From Channa striata (lineage: Eukaryota; Chordata; Actinopteri; Anabantiformes; Channidae), in NCBI GenBank assembly GCA_033026295.1, contig CM065189.1:682001-746000 (forward strand): a stretch of DNA of 64,000 nucleotides, in the 5' to 3' direction. The position numbers were made by a program, and so were the translations under genes. Within the stretch, counting starts at the first letter, position 1, and each line of letters begins with the position of its first letter. Shown piece by piece: positions 33,962 to 44,080 of this stretch. The notes beneath the pieces were generated by a model, which worked only from the letters and a program-made list of their open reading frames with translations, was not told the origin of the DNA and made no database searches.

Positions 33962-34418
33962 ATAGACTCCTCTCCTCGCTCCTCATCCTCTCGATGTTTC
34001 TATTATTCAACAAAACAGTATCTATTTCAAACCCTAATATAGATTTTGCCTTTATAGTCAATAGACAGTTTATTGTGTAATAAAGTACTTTATTACTACG
34101 CAGGAAAGCAGTAATAATCATTTACATATTGAAAGGTCAATTTGAATTATACTCTTGAAGGTTATCCATTTAAATGAGACATTTACTGTGATACCTGAAG
34201 AATGAAATGGCTAGTACATAATTTTAGATAAAAATGCAAAAATAAGATATTCATCATCATAATAAATGTTTAGCATTTAGTTACAGAAGTACTACTCTGT
34301 TTATCTATGTGATTAAACCTTTTTATGACATAACATAAAAATCATGAATGCAATCTAAATTAAAAGAAGTTACAAAATGTAACCTTGTGTTTCCTCTTTG
34401 TGGAATCCTGGAATTCCC

Positions 34419-35010
34419 TTAGAGGGTCGTCTTATACGTTTGCACAAAGTCATCTAGTCTTGTAAGTCGTCGCCTTTGGAAACGGATCCTCTTTAGGTCC
34501 CACTGGCATTTTTTCAATATATCCCCTGAGTTTCTTTGTCTTCTGTGTAGTTCTGGATTATACTATTTTTAAATAAATAGATAAATGAACTATTGCATGG
34601 GTTGTAATGTAAATCGGCATTATTCAAAATAAATCCTTAAAACAATATTCTTATATCTGTTTACTGTACCTGTGTTGCTGCTCGTTGGTACTTTTTTGCA
34701 AGTCTTTCATACACTGGACCTGTTCCATGACGTCCAAGGTCACCTGAGAAAGTTTACACCTGCCTTTTAGTGTCAGGTAGGGTATTAACTATTAGAAACA
34801 CAATCGAAGAGGACTAACCCAGGAGGCCAGTCCACAAAGCAGCCTGAGGTAGAAAGTACTTCATCAATGCAGAGATGAAGGTCGGGCTGAAGTAGACATT
34901 AGGTTCACCCATTTTGTCTCGCTCTTCACTCTGAATCAGCTTCTCAAAGGGATGCTGGAAAGGTGTTGGCCCCACATCATTCTTGTGAAAACCAGGAACA
35001 TATTTGGACA
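34419..35010 (-). pseudogene. transposase C-terminal exons
   Basis: Three exons. The first is about 34817-35010 ('GPTPFQHPFEKLIQSEERDK', 'FLPQAALWTGLL', donor G|GTTAGT). The second is about 34670-34745 (acceptor TTTCTCAG; 'GDLGRHGTGPVYERLAKKYQ', donor CAG|GTACAG). The third is 34419-34557 (acceptor ATAATCCAG; 'DLKRIRFQRRRLTRLDDFVQ', stop TAA). The third has one extra base after KLRGYIEK-type codons. They form the basic, likely DNA-binding tail. Confidence 0.72.
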
Positions 35011-35313
35011 TATTAGAAGGTCTTGGACAGCAAAAAAACTACAAATACAAGCACTGAAGCCTGTCCTGATGAATTAGCTACACAATACATGTGTAATTGC
35101 CAGATTAACCAGAGTATTACAGAAGCTTAAATGTCCAGTATTGAGACATTGTATATGACTAACCTATCATTAATTGCATAAGGTACTGGCAGCAATAGCA
35201 CCAACATTTGTGCATAGTTGAAGCTCACAATCTGCATATATTCTAAAATGTTTAAAATGCAGAAAGTGTACTTTACATTTGAATAAATACTAATTAAAAT
35301 CAACTTTTCATAC

Positions 35314-35757
35314 CACAAAATCTTCCTCCACAATGGATGCATCATCAGTAATAGTTGATTTTTTAAATGCCTCTCCACATTTTCCCCACTGTGGGAACTG
35401 GAGAAGACAACAGCAGAACTAAGTACAACATCTTCAAGATCCTTCAGAGTTTTAGTTTGTGTCATACACCCAAATACATGCATGGCCAGGTTGTAGTGTT
35501 TGGAGGCACTGTAGGAAAGGATTTGGAGGTTAGTGTAGCAAACTAACGCGACTTGGGTAATTTAGTTTTTTTAATACAAACGCATTCATTTCCTCGAATT
35601 AGGGCACCAGTTTTATTAAGCTGAACCAAGCTATGATAAAAATATTACCTGAACCGCCGATGGTCCACAGTAACAATAGAATTAAGTAAACAACAATCTG
35701 ACCCAAGATCAGTCTCTGACATGAGTTCTTGACGTTTCAGTGACTTCGTCTGTTTCT
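35314..35757 (-). pseudogene. transposase middle exons (35649-35757 and 35314-35508)
   Basis: First exon: acceptor TCTTTCTTCAG, 'KQTKSLKRQELMSETDLGSD', donor TTCAG|GTAATA. Second exon: acceptor TTTCCTACAG, 'SKHYNLAMHVFGCMTQTKTL', 'SSAVVFSSSHSGENVERHL', donor at 35314. The splice phase (2 then 1) joins them in frame. The first exon has a recognisable relative at 60538-60583. Confidence 0.72.
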
Positions 35758-35845
35758 CTGAAGAAAGACAAACACTCAAACAGTTCTTTTCAATTATTTA
35801 TTAACCTATAACTACAATGAATATAGATAAGTGTGAGTGTGTATA

Positions 35846-36782
35846 TGTATACACAGGAGCGTTCACCTGGTCAGATGACAAGCTCAAGTTACGTGGTCTG
35901 GTTCTGCTGGTGGCTGAGCCGACTTACGGAGGCGCTGGTTGTCCAGTCCGAAACAGAGCCGTGTGGAGCTGAAGATGTTGAATTAAAATAATTCGACAAA
36001 AATGGTTGATAAAAATATGGCTATTGAATAAAAATCGCGGGCTCAGTCTGGACTAACTTTGAAGGATTTTCTGATGACAAACAAAATCAAAGTTTGGCTT
36101 GGAGTTCCAGTCGTCAAAAATAACTAACAAATACAAAAATAGGCAGCAAAGACGTGTGCGCTTTAAAAATAGTTTGGAAACTTACGGACGAGAGAATTAA
36201 CAACAAAAGTATTTTTAACAACTTCAGCTAAGTTTTCTTAACTCAGGCACATTTCTTCTTCAGGATGGAATGCTGAAGTTGTTCAAAAGCTCGAAGTGGA
36301 AGTGAGCTGGAACTCTGTGGGAACTCCTGAACTCTCTAACAAAGGAAATTTTAACTTTATTTTATAACGTTGGGGCGTCGCCAAGACTATGAGGTGTTGC
36401 TGCTAAATTGTAATTTACCTGGTCCCTCCTCTAGATCAAATTAAATCCTTTGTTTGGTTTAATCACACAAAGTCAAGTATAGATTTCTCTTTTCATCAAG
36501 CCCAAAATCTCAAAAACAAAGCAACATATTATAATTGTTCTACTATGCAAACTCCTATGGAGGTTAAAATGCTTAAAACATTACATGATTGCTGCATGTA
36601 AAAGTTACTGTGGTACTGCTGCGTGTCTCATTTTAACATACATGTGAGAGTTCTGATTAGATGAATAGATGGAATCCAATGATTATTACATGGAAAATTA
36701 GCTTTGTCTAATACCTATTAATACACAGTAAGAACACACAACAACAAATAGGAAGTCAGTCATGCATTATCTGGACATCGTA
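35846..36782 (-). repeat. 0.94-kb intron block shared with 59297-60045
   Basis: Reverse complement of 59297-60045 with one ~150-bp difference. Shared strings include ATAGATTTCTCTTTTCATCA and CCAATGATTATTACATGGAAA. Lies in the intron between transposase exons 37554-38333 and 35649-35757. Nature unknown; no coding potential. It travels with the adjacent LTR in both copies. Confidence 0.7.
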
Positions 36783-37479
36783 GCGTTGAATTAATATAAC
36801 ATGACATGATCATTTTTACATAACTAAGGCGTGCATGAATATGTAACATGTGTAATATACAGAATTGACAGAAGAATATGAAAACGTGTTTTAACTTTCA
36901 GACAACTAATTAATGCAGTTTAATTTCTTTCTATAGACGAGTATTTTCGGGATGCACTTACAATTTCCACCCAAGGATGGCAATGTGGCGCCGTGTTACT
37001 CTGTCTCGTCATTCTGAATTAAAATCTAATTTGTAACTTCATGAATTTTTGACCTAGAATAACCAGAGTTACACCAAACTGTTGTATAACTTCTTATGAA
37101 TATGGTGGTGTACATCACATGCACCAAATTTGATATAAAATTCAAATTTTATATCCATTTTCTAAGGTTAGGAGTCCAAAAGAAAGTTCTGACGTTCCAT
37201 TCTCCCTCTTTCCTTTTGGTCTGCTAGTTGATTCTGATAAGGGAGGTTTACAAATGTGATTTAGAAGGGATGGTTCCGTCGCAGATTAGCGTTAATGGCT
37301 GGGGTGCCAGCCAGAGATGTGTATTCTGTCTGTGAACCTTGGGAACGGATGTGGGGAGGTGTAGAGGAACAAGGGTTTTCTGTTCCTTTATCTTTGGGGA
37401 GGTTAAGGAAACACTTTTACCTCAAGGTAGAAGAATGTAGCTCAGGTCCAGATTTTATAACACAGAAATGGATGCTACA
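36783..37479 (-). mobile_element. LTR in transposase intron
   Basis: Minus orientation starts TGTAGCATCCATTTCTGTG (37479). It is about 700 bp and homologous to the LTRs at 29955-30838 and 58507-59296. The sequence just outside its start (AATACTAA, minus) resembles that outside the 58507 copy (ACACACTAG), so the insertion was inherited by both transposon copies. No internal retroelement sequence next to it. Confidence 0.7.
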
Positions 37480-37553
37480 TTAGTATTAAAAAGGTATCAA
37501 CATGTTAAGAAAACTCAAAAACCTGCTGTATTGACAGTCTAACAAATGCTTAC

Positions 37554-38333
37554 TGTTTTCAGCAGAGGTCTTTAGCATTTTTCATGACATGCCTTAAACA
37601 CCGATGCAGAATAGGCAGTCCCAAACAGTCCTCTTGACCTTTACCAGTCACAATTGCAAAGTACCTGGAGAGCAAATCCTGAAGGCTCACTCCACATAAA
37701 TTGTATAAAATAAACTGTAAAAGTACAATTGAGCCATCACAAATTAGCATTACTGGCCTTTTGCAAATTCTTTGGCCGTGCATTCTTGTCAAGTCCGTGA
37801 CAAAGGAACCCAAGAAATATGACACCGATGCTGTGGTGTGTTCAGTTGTCAAATATGTGGCCACAGGGACAGGAGACGATCCTTTCCATGGATTCCTTAC
37901 AACTAGTTCGTATGCAAAGAATGGTGCACTTTGGCCCTTTCCTTTCCTGTGGCATCTAAGCACACAATGTCCTCTTTGCAACGTTCATAAAAGATGTTGA
38001 TCGTTTTTTACATTACGCCTTTTGGGTGCATTATTATTTTTTGAATCACGGCTTCCTCAGACCCATGCTCTTCCTCAAACATTGCCTGCAAGCTCAGCAT
38101 GTCATCCTTGTGTCTCCTTTGTTTGTTTCTGTCACTCCAAGAAAGTGTTTTCAGCACACCTGGTGTTGGAACCTGGTCTCTACAGCCAGAATCAATAACA
38201 CTCTGCTCCAACTTATCTAGGTTCTCTAAATAGACACTTCGAGGGAGTTTAGTTGTTAGTGAATCTGCTGTCACCTCTCGTTGGTCAGCTCGTCTTTTCA
38301 GGTCCTCACAGTTATGTCTCACCGATTCTCCTC
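37554..38333 (-). pseudogene. transposase catalytic exon (MULE-like DDE domain)
   Basis: Acceptor GATTTTCAG at 38334, donor CA|GTAAGC at 37554. The N-terminal part (38008-38322) reads 'REVTADSLTTKLPRSVYLEN'. After a frameshift near 38000 comes the first Asp in 'VCLDATG'. Then come 'SAPFFAYELVVRNPWKGSS', 'PVPVATYLTTEHTTASVSYF', 'RPVMLICDGSIVLLQF' (second Asp), and 'LPILHRCLRHVMKNAKDLC', a Cys-His pair in the place where MULE transposases have CxxH. A stop TGA follows DLC just before the donor. The order D...D...C-x(3)-H-x2-K matches the MULE superfamily layout. Confidence 0.72.
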
Positions 38334-38490
38334 CTGAAAATCACATTAGCCTTTAAAGAGGACTCATCAAGGACAATACTCAAAAAGACAGTAGCTAGAA
38401 CAAGACAAGAGTGAACCCTTTCTATTGGAACCAATGGCTTTCACACTGTGTTGTACAATGGATGTACACTGCGAATCCCTGTAGCTGTTA

Positions 38491-39474
38491 CCGTATTTTC
38501 CGGACCATAAGCCGCTACTTTTTTCCGACGTTTTGAACCATGCAGCTTTTACAGAGATGCGGCTTTTCTATGAATTTTTCTGCAGCCCTCAGATGGGCGC
38601 TGTAGATGGAAGTCAGTGCAAACAAAAAAGCGCCAGTTTTTATTCTTAGCGCATGCAACCCAAGACGCACAACAGCAAAATACGGTAATATTTTTACACC
38701 CTCACCCCCTCATAATGGTAAACACGCGAAGAAATTCCTATGATGCAGCTTTTAATTTGAAGCCATCGATCTGGCTATCCGTGAAGGAAATCGAGTGTGA
38801 CAGTGGTTTCAATGCTCAGGAGGAAGATGAATAGCGATTTGTGGTTTCAGTGCACGGGAGAATGAAGCGACTTTAATAGTTGCGCAGTTGCGCTTTAACA
38901 GTGCGCAGGAAGAAAAAGTGACAGTGGTTTGGTGTTCAGTGGTTTCAGTTCACAGGAGGAAGAAAAATAAAGCAACTTGGTTTTAGTGCACAGGAGGAAG
39001 ATTAATAAAACCATGACTTTTCTGTTTTGTGTGATCAGCACTTTTACTGCCGTGTTACAGGCACCATTCAGGTTCAGGTGTATGAATAAAGACTTATGGT
39101 ACAAAATCTTTTGTTTAGCGCAGCAACTCCTGCGTAATTCGTGAAGAATAAGAGACGTCTTCTCCTTTGGCTATGGAACAAGCCGTTTATTTATAACAAG
39201 GACGTTTTTGTCGGCTCTGTACATTCGACATGTGTTATACCAGCCACACATACGAACGCACTCTTTACCGTAATGCCGGTAAAACAGCGCACAGAACATC
39301 CTCATGCCTACTGTGAACAATGAGTAGGAGCGCATACAACAGATATTATTTCTCAGCCTGGATATTGGCGGCTTATAGTCCGATGCGGTTTATATGTGAC
39401 AAAATATATATTTCTTTTAAATTTTAGCGGGTGCGGCTTAAATTTAGGTGCGCTCTATAGTCCAGAATTTACGG
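38491..39474. mobile_element. 984-bp nonautonomous DNA transposon, TA-flanked
   Basis: Ends CCGTATTTTCCGGACCATAA and the complement of CTATAGTCCAGAATTTACGG form ~25-bp inverted repeats, flanked by TA on both sides. The interior lacks a transposase and holds imperfect ~50-bp tandem repeats around 38800-39010 (GGTTTCAGTGCACAGGAGGAAG). The TTTTCCGGACTATA-type terminus is common in fish MITEs. The superfamily is not certain. Confidence 0.7.
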
Positions 39475-40149
39475 TACATTTGTCCAGTTAAGTGTTTTAA
39501 AACGATTCTTGAACCGTCTCTTTCTAAGCTTTTTCTATTCATCTTCTGGAATGAAAAAAATATTTAGATTTGTCCGTCAATTTGTGTATGAAGAATTTTT
39601 TGTATGAAGTCTTTGTCCTTGTTTGGAATATGGAACTGAAAAAAGAATGAACAAAATGTCAATCAAACTTTTTACATTTGTAAAAAAAAATTTAAATAAT
39701 GCTGTAGATATGGTTGTCTTTATGTCAAAAGGTATTTATAACTTCTATCAGCTAAACTAGTTTGTTATTATGAAAGAAATCAATATTATTTAATCACATA
39801 GCAGTGTTTCCCCTTTATTGTTAAATTATAATCATGATTATACCATGGAATTTAAAAGACAGTACTACAAAATGTAAATAGTAACACTGAGCATTGTTCT
39901 TTCATGGCCGATAGTGCATCCATATATATTATTATGAAAAGCAATAACGGTATGTCAAAAAGTCAACCATCTGAAATAATAAGGTGTATCTATTTTCCAA
40001 TATTATAAATTGCATCATTCTAAGATATCAGTTTCTGTTCAGACTATGATGTTCTAAACTATTATTATCATGATGTTTATATGTGGAAATGTGTGGAAAA
40101 AGATGTCTAAATGTATTAGTTTGTGGAATTAAAAAAAATCATGACGTTT
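39475..40149. other. transposase intron, no gene seen
   Basis: AT-rich intron sequence between the catalytic exon and the linker exon of the transposase. Nothing recognised. Confidence 0.4.
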
Positions 40150-40633
40150 TTTCGTGAAAAGATTGAACACTCACTGTAACAACATGAGGGTTTTTTATAC
40201 TCGCAGTGTCCACGAGTCGCCGGAGGGCTGTCTGTGTTGTTCTGACTAGATGGGGGGCTTGCATTGTTCTGCTGACTGGCTGGGGGACTCGTTGGGTCCA
40301 CGTGAGTCGCCAGAGGACTGTCTGCAGCTTCTTGTGTAGCAGTCTTGAGGGCCCGTGTCTTCATTGCTCTCCAACACATTTGTATGTGTAACCTGCACAC
40401 TCGCCTTCACCCCACCAGCAAAAATGTAAATAAACATAACAATTTTCTTAGTTATTGTGACATTTAATGTGTTTTATAAGATGGTCTAATAAAACATAGG
40501 TAAGAAAAGAGAAGGGAAATACTTTCCCATTAACCTACTAACCAAGCCTAAAAGTAAGAATCAACATAAGAATATTGACAGTGTGCATGGCAATTATGTA
40601 TTAGTAATACACTTATTAACTTAGAGAACTTAC

Positions 40634-40795
40634 CTTTTTATGCCTAATAAAGCCATTTTTAAGCCTTTTCCTGTTGATGCTGACATTTGAAATTCCCAGT
40701 TCCTGGCACACCTCCGCCCAGAAACAATCATCCTCACGTCCTTCAGCATGAAGCTTCTCAATAACTGAGACAATAGTCTCAGCGGTTAAGGTCAT
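40634..40795 (-). pseudogene. transposase exon 1
   Basis: 54 codons from ATG 40795, MTLTAETIVSVIEKLHAEGR, then 'CFWAEVCQELGISNVSINRK' and 'RHKK' before a consensus donor AAG|GTAAGT. The helix-rich basic segment could be an N-terminal DNA-binding helix-turn-helix. The sequence upstream (40800-41600) would be its promoter inside the transposon. Confidence 0.6.
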
Positions 40796-41601
40796 TTTTC
40801 TTGACTATAACAGAAAGATATAATTATATTATAAATACATTGGCCTTTATGAGATATAACATTTTTTTAATTTAGATAAAAATTACACATTGATATGGTA
40901 AAAGTAAATGCAAAACTTAAACAAAATACCTTTCCAAATGTAGCAAAAACAAACACACCGGGGAAACAAAAGTACAATGACGAATTCATTATGTCTCGTT
41001 TTTAAAGTACACTATAAATAAGCAACTGAAATATTTTCAATTGGTAAATATGTGAAATAAGAACCTGTTTTGGCACAAAGTAAAATGCCATAAACATGGC
41101 GAGTTAAAGAAACACAAGTTAAGATGTCAAAAACAACCTGCATGATATAATTCATGCGAAATAATGACAGTATTTTCTCAAAAACCAACGCCCAATTCAG
41201 CTAACATAAAACATGCTAACAAGACAGAGGGCATGTCGAACTAACTTAGTTAATGTCGTTGCCGGCTCTTATTTAAGTGAAACTTACACACAACAAACTA
41301 TGTAGATGACTGAAAACAAAATGTCACAAACACATCGAAATTTATGCAGCACTTGATTGACAGACACCTTCATAAAGACTTTCCACGTCTAGGGGGACTC
41401 ATCTCGAAAATGAAGACGGGCGAACCTCGACTTAAAGGTGAAAGCGTTGTTGTTGTTTTTCGGAACTGAAGTTGACGAATATTATCAATATTATCCGAAA
41501 ATAATTTTTATGCATTACTCCTTTTAGTTCGTGATATATATGTTATGTTAAAAATATGATTAATATTTTTAGCAACTTTAGTAAAAGTAGCCGTAGTATT
41601 A

Positions 41602-41730
41602 GACTTTACATCTGGCATTTCTCCCAAATAATACAGTAAAAAGACATGATTCTTTGTCTACTAATAGTGTGGGTCATGTAGAATATAAATATGAGGTTCT
41701 TGCCCCAGAATTATGGGCCAAAGTCTTTTT
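41602..41730 (-). repeat. right inverted-repeat arm of the large transposon
   Basis: 129 bp, reverse complement of 25902-26033 with about 10 differences and one small indel. Confidence 0.8.
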
Positions 41731-41735
41731 AAACC

Positions 41736-42600
41736 AGAAAACCTGGCATACAGAACAACGCCTTCCTAGACACAGCTCACAACTAGTGTAAAGACCAGCC
41801 ACCAACCGCAGAACTAGGGGAGACTGAGACACTAAAATAGGGACAGAAAAAACAAAGAGAAATCTTTCCTCATCCAGGAGAGACAGTGGGACACAAGACA
41901 ACAAAACGATCCCACTCCCTCAACATCAGGAGAGGAGTCAAATACAAACCAGGAGGATTCAATCCAAGTACGTCCCTGCCTGACTTCAGTCCATTTAAAC
42001 CAAAACATACATGATGAAAAACTCAAATGAAAAAAGCAACTATTCAAGAACACTGACAAAGTTACTCTGCACCTCTGTTCAAAGAAAGAAAATTAATACC
42101 TATCTTTTAATTAACTTTTCTCTTTTGAGTATTTAAATCTAGTTCTCCTACCCTGGAGAAATTGCTTATTTTCAAGCTAGTGATCATCTTATTCTTTCCC
42201 TTAACGACACACACTGCATGTATGTGTATGTGCCACAGTTACCCAAGTAAAGAAATTAACAGGCTGGATAGACAACACACGTTCCTCAGGTTGGACGTAC
42301 AGTTTGCATTTCCATTGGCCAAATAACACATACACATACATACAGAAGACACAGAGCCACATACATGTTATAGTGAAATTTGTCCTCTTCGTTTGACCCG
42401 TCCCTCTGGGGGGGCAGGGAAATGTTCTGAGAATTCAAGACAACATGTTTAAAACTCAACAATTACACACTGTCTACGGAGACGACTCCAAGCTTTGAGT
42501 TACACCCGAAACAACTGAGCTACCCCACAGCGTCCCCACATCAATATTTGTGCCAGCGCAGCTCTGCTAGCGCTTCCCTTTGTGGTGCTTATAGCTACAG
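41736..42600. other. no gene; degenerate interspersed repeats
   Basis: 41736-42060 looks like a diverged LTR in minus orientation, but no TG...CA ends can be fixed. 42370-42540 resembles a widespread fish repeat (GTTTGACCCGTCCCTCTGG). Frames here are not supported. Confidence 0.4.
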
Positions 42601-42609
42601 TATCATAGG

Positions 42610-43130
42610 AATTTACATTTACATTTAGTCATTTGTCAGATGCTTTTATCCAAAGTGACTTACAAGTGAGGAACAAGGCAGAAAAATTCTAAGTTAAGGA
42701 GAAAAACATCAAAGTAAAGTGCTGTAACTGTAACTGTAACTTTATTTGTTAAGCCCTTTAAAACAACAAGGTTGAACAAAGTGCTGTACAAGTTAAGGCA
42801 TAAAACATTCAAATAAAACAGGAAAATGAAAAGTAAATAAAATCCAACAATTTAACAATAAATAAATAAATAACACACATAAAATAATGTCAACAACTCA
42901 AACTGCATCAAAAGCCAGTGAAAACAAATGGGTCTTAAGAAATTATTTAAAAACAGGCAGGGAAGAGGCCTGTCTGATGTGCAGGGGCAGCTCAGTCCAC
43001 AATTTTGGAGCTGCCAACGCAAAAGCTCTGTCCCCTCTGAGCTTCCGTTTAGTTTTTGGTACACTCAGTACACACACTGCTATCAAAGAAGCGTTTTGTT
43101 TCATGAGATGCAAGTACAAGAAGATACGGA
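42610..43130 (+). repeat. two common teleost interspersed repeats
   Basis: 42615-42690 carries TTTACATTTAGTCATTTG, then CTTTTATCCAAAGTGACTTA, a terminus seen across teleosts. 42715-43130 starts with (CTGTAA)n and ACTTTATTTGTTAAGCCC; its short frames ('EEACLMCRGSSVHNFGA') belong to the repeat. No host exon. Confidence 0.5.
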
Positions 43131-43383
43131 AGAGTTCTGTTTTCAGCAGTGTTTCAAATGTAGTGAGTGAGGTCGCTGAATTTTTTTTTCTTCTATTGCC
43201 AAGTTAATTTCTTTATTTCAGGCAAACTGGACATGCTCGGAAATTATTTGTGCACCTTCAACTGTTATGTTGTTTAGGTTAGAGCTTACAGTATTTTCCA
43301 ATATTATTTTTTTATTTTTTAAGCTTTGTTTTGTAGGAAAAACACTGAAAGTTGTTTTAAACCTTTATTTATTTATTGTTTGG

Positions 43384-43415
43384 GGTGTGTGTGTTTGTGT
43401 GTGTGTGTGTGTGTG
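43384..43415. repeat. (GT)n microsatellite
   Basis: Interrupted GT run ahead of the V-set exon acceptor. Confidence 0.9.
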
Positions 43416-43441
43416 CATATTCTTTTTTCTCTGCTTCAGCC

Positions 43442-43733
43442 CCAACCAACGCCACAGGTGAACGCGGAGGCACGTCACTCTACCCTGTCAAGTTTCCAGC
43501 AACTGTACTATCATAGTTGTAGAGTGGACCAGATCTGACCCTCAGACAGAAGGCTATGTCTTTCTGTACCGGGATGAGCAGATTGATCCAGAAAACCAGC
43601 ATCCATCTTTTAGGAATCGATTGGAGCTGAAGGAATACTGATACTGATGATACTGGAACATACGAGTGTCGTATGGTTCAGGCAGGAACAAAGACATGGA
43701 CGAGCATCACCAATCAGACAGTCACAGACTCAG
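43442..43733 (+). pseudogene. V-set immunoglobulin exon (B7/butyrophilin-like)
   Basis: Plus-strand Ig V-type domain. 'VTLPCQVSSNCTIIVVEWTR' has the B-strand Cys and F/W core, 'GYVFLYRDEQIDPENQHPSF' follows, and 'TDTDDTGTYECRMVQAG' has the DxGxYxC motif. Donor at 43733 (CTCAG|GTGAG). The order resembles fish CD276/butyrophilin-like receptors. One frameshift lies before VTLPC, and a second with loss of about 8 codons lies between 'NRLELKE' and 'TDTDD'. Together with the TM exon at 43976 it forms a pseudogene of a membrane immune receptor. Exact gene unknown. Confidence 0.68.

Positions 43734-43737
<4 letters not shown>

Positions 43738-43775
<38 letters not shown>
43738..43775. repeat. (TG)n microsatellite
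   Basis: About 19 TG units directly after the V-set exon donor. Confidence 0.95.
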
Positions 43776-43777
<2 letters not shown>

Positions 43778-43975
43778 AAGCTGCTTCCTGCTTGTTGGTG
43801 TGACAGTGAACCGTCCCAGATCAGATGTGTGTTTTTCCTAAAGATGTTGCTGATGAGACTTTGTAGCAAACAGCTTCTATGAGTGATGGGATCAAACTGC
43901 AGTAGATCATGTCTGGAAATGGATCCATCACCTACCTGACACCGCACACCTCACATCTCATTCTCTGCTCACAGG

Positions 43976-44080
43976 TGGAGGACATGTTGGACTGGTTGTC
44001 AGTCTGTCAGTTGTTGGAGGATTGTCCACATATTAATCCACTGTTGCAGTTGAACATTGTTTCATATCAGTTTGTTCCTG
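43976..44080 (+). pseudogene. transmembrane exon of the Ig-type gene
   Basis: After the acceptor TCTGCTCACAG the frame reads 'GGHVGLVVSLSVVGGL', the Gly/Val-rich start of the transmembrane helix that follows Ig domains in fish B7/butyrophilin-like genes. It degrades after about 17 residues. The 242-bp spacing from the V-set exon fits a small intron. No cytoplasmic exon seen. Confidence 0.5.

Larger units (their letters stand above)
34419..40795 (-). pseudogene. MULE-like DDE transposase gene, multi-exon
   Basis: Exons on the minus strand: 40634-40795 (MTLTAETIVSVIEKLHAEGR, donor KK|GTAAGT); about 40150-40390 (Ser/Pro/Asn-rich linker, frame uncertain); 37554-38333 (catalytic domain); 35649-35757; 35314-35508; about 34817-35010; about 34670-34745; 34419-34557. 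Joins at 35649/35508 give 'VDHRRFSASKHYNLAMH', and at about 34817/34745 give 'LWTGLLGDLGRHGTGPVYER', both in frame with consensus sites. The last exon ends 'WDLKRIRFQRRRLTRLDDF' and stops at 34421-34419. It resembles a recurrent teleost transposase family I know by sense of motif only. Frameshifts in the catalytic exon and the last exon make it nonfunctional. Confidence 0.7.
25897..41735 (-). mobile_element. candidate 15.8-kb MULE-like transposon carrying an Ulp1 protease gene
   Basis: Inverted arms 25902-26033 and 41602-41730 match over about 130 bp (shared strings include CTTTGGCMCATAATTCTGG, TCATATTTATATTCTACATG and TTTGGGAGAAATGCCAGATG). They enclose two minus-strand, intron-rich genes: a MULE-type transposase (34419-40795) and an Ulp1/C48 peptidase (26753-33046). 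Nested inside are an LTR element (27108-30838), a solo LTR (33182-33961), an LTR in the T3-T4 intron (36783-37479) and a MITE (38491-39474). Without these the core would be about 9-10 kb. I could not define the exact termini or TSD; the arms could be terminal or subterminal. Frameshifts in both genes mean this copy is defective. A piece of a second copy lies at 58496-60583. Assignment to MULE versus the KDZ/Zisupton group is open. Confidence 0.6.

Noticed and set aside
33353..34080. T-rich plus-strand open frames with Phe/Leu-rich, membrane-like translation
   Set aside because: They lie wholly inside the solo LTR 33182-33961; the hydrophobicity follows from T-richness.
26753..40795. A host gene spanning the whole minus-strand exon series
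   Set aside because: The exons encode transposase and Ulp1 modules, lie between inverted repeats, contain frameshifts, and part of the series recurs at 58-60 kb.
25897..41735. Polinton/Maverick interpretation of the large inverted-repeat element
   Set aside because: Size and long inverted repeats fit, but there is no protein-primed DNA polymerase, packaging ATPase, capsid or retroviral-type integrase. The genes seen are a MULE-like transposase and an Ulp1 peptidase. The cysteine protease is C48-type, but the core Polinton set is absent.
42887..43207. 106-codon frame as a host gene
   Set aside because: Falls in a common interspersed repeat with no splice sites or conserved domain.
43384..43775. 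Cys/Val repeat peptides
   Set aside because: Translations of the GT microsatellites.
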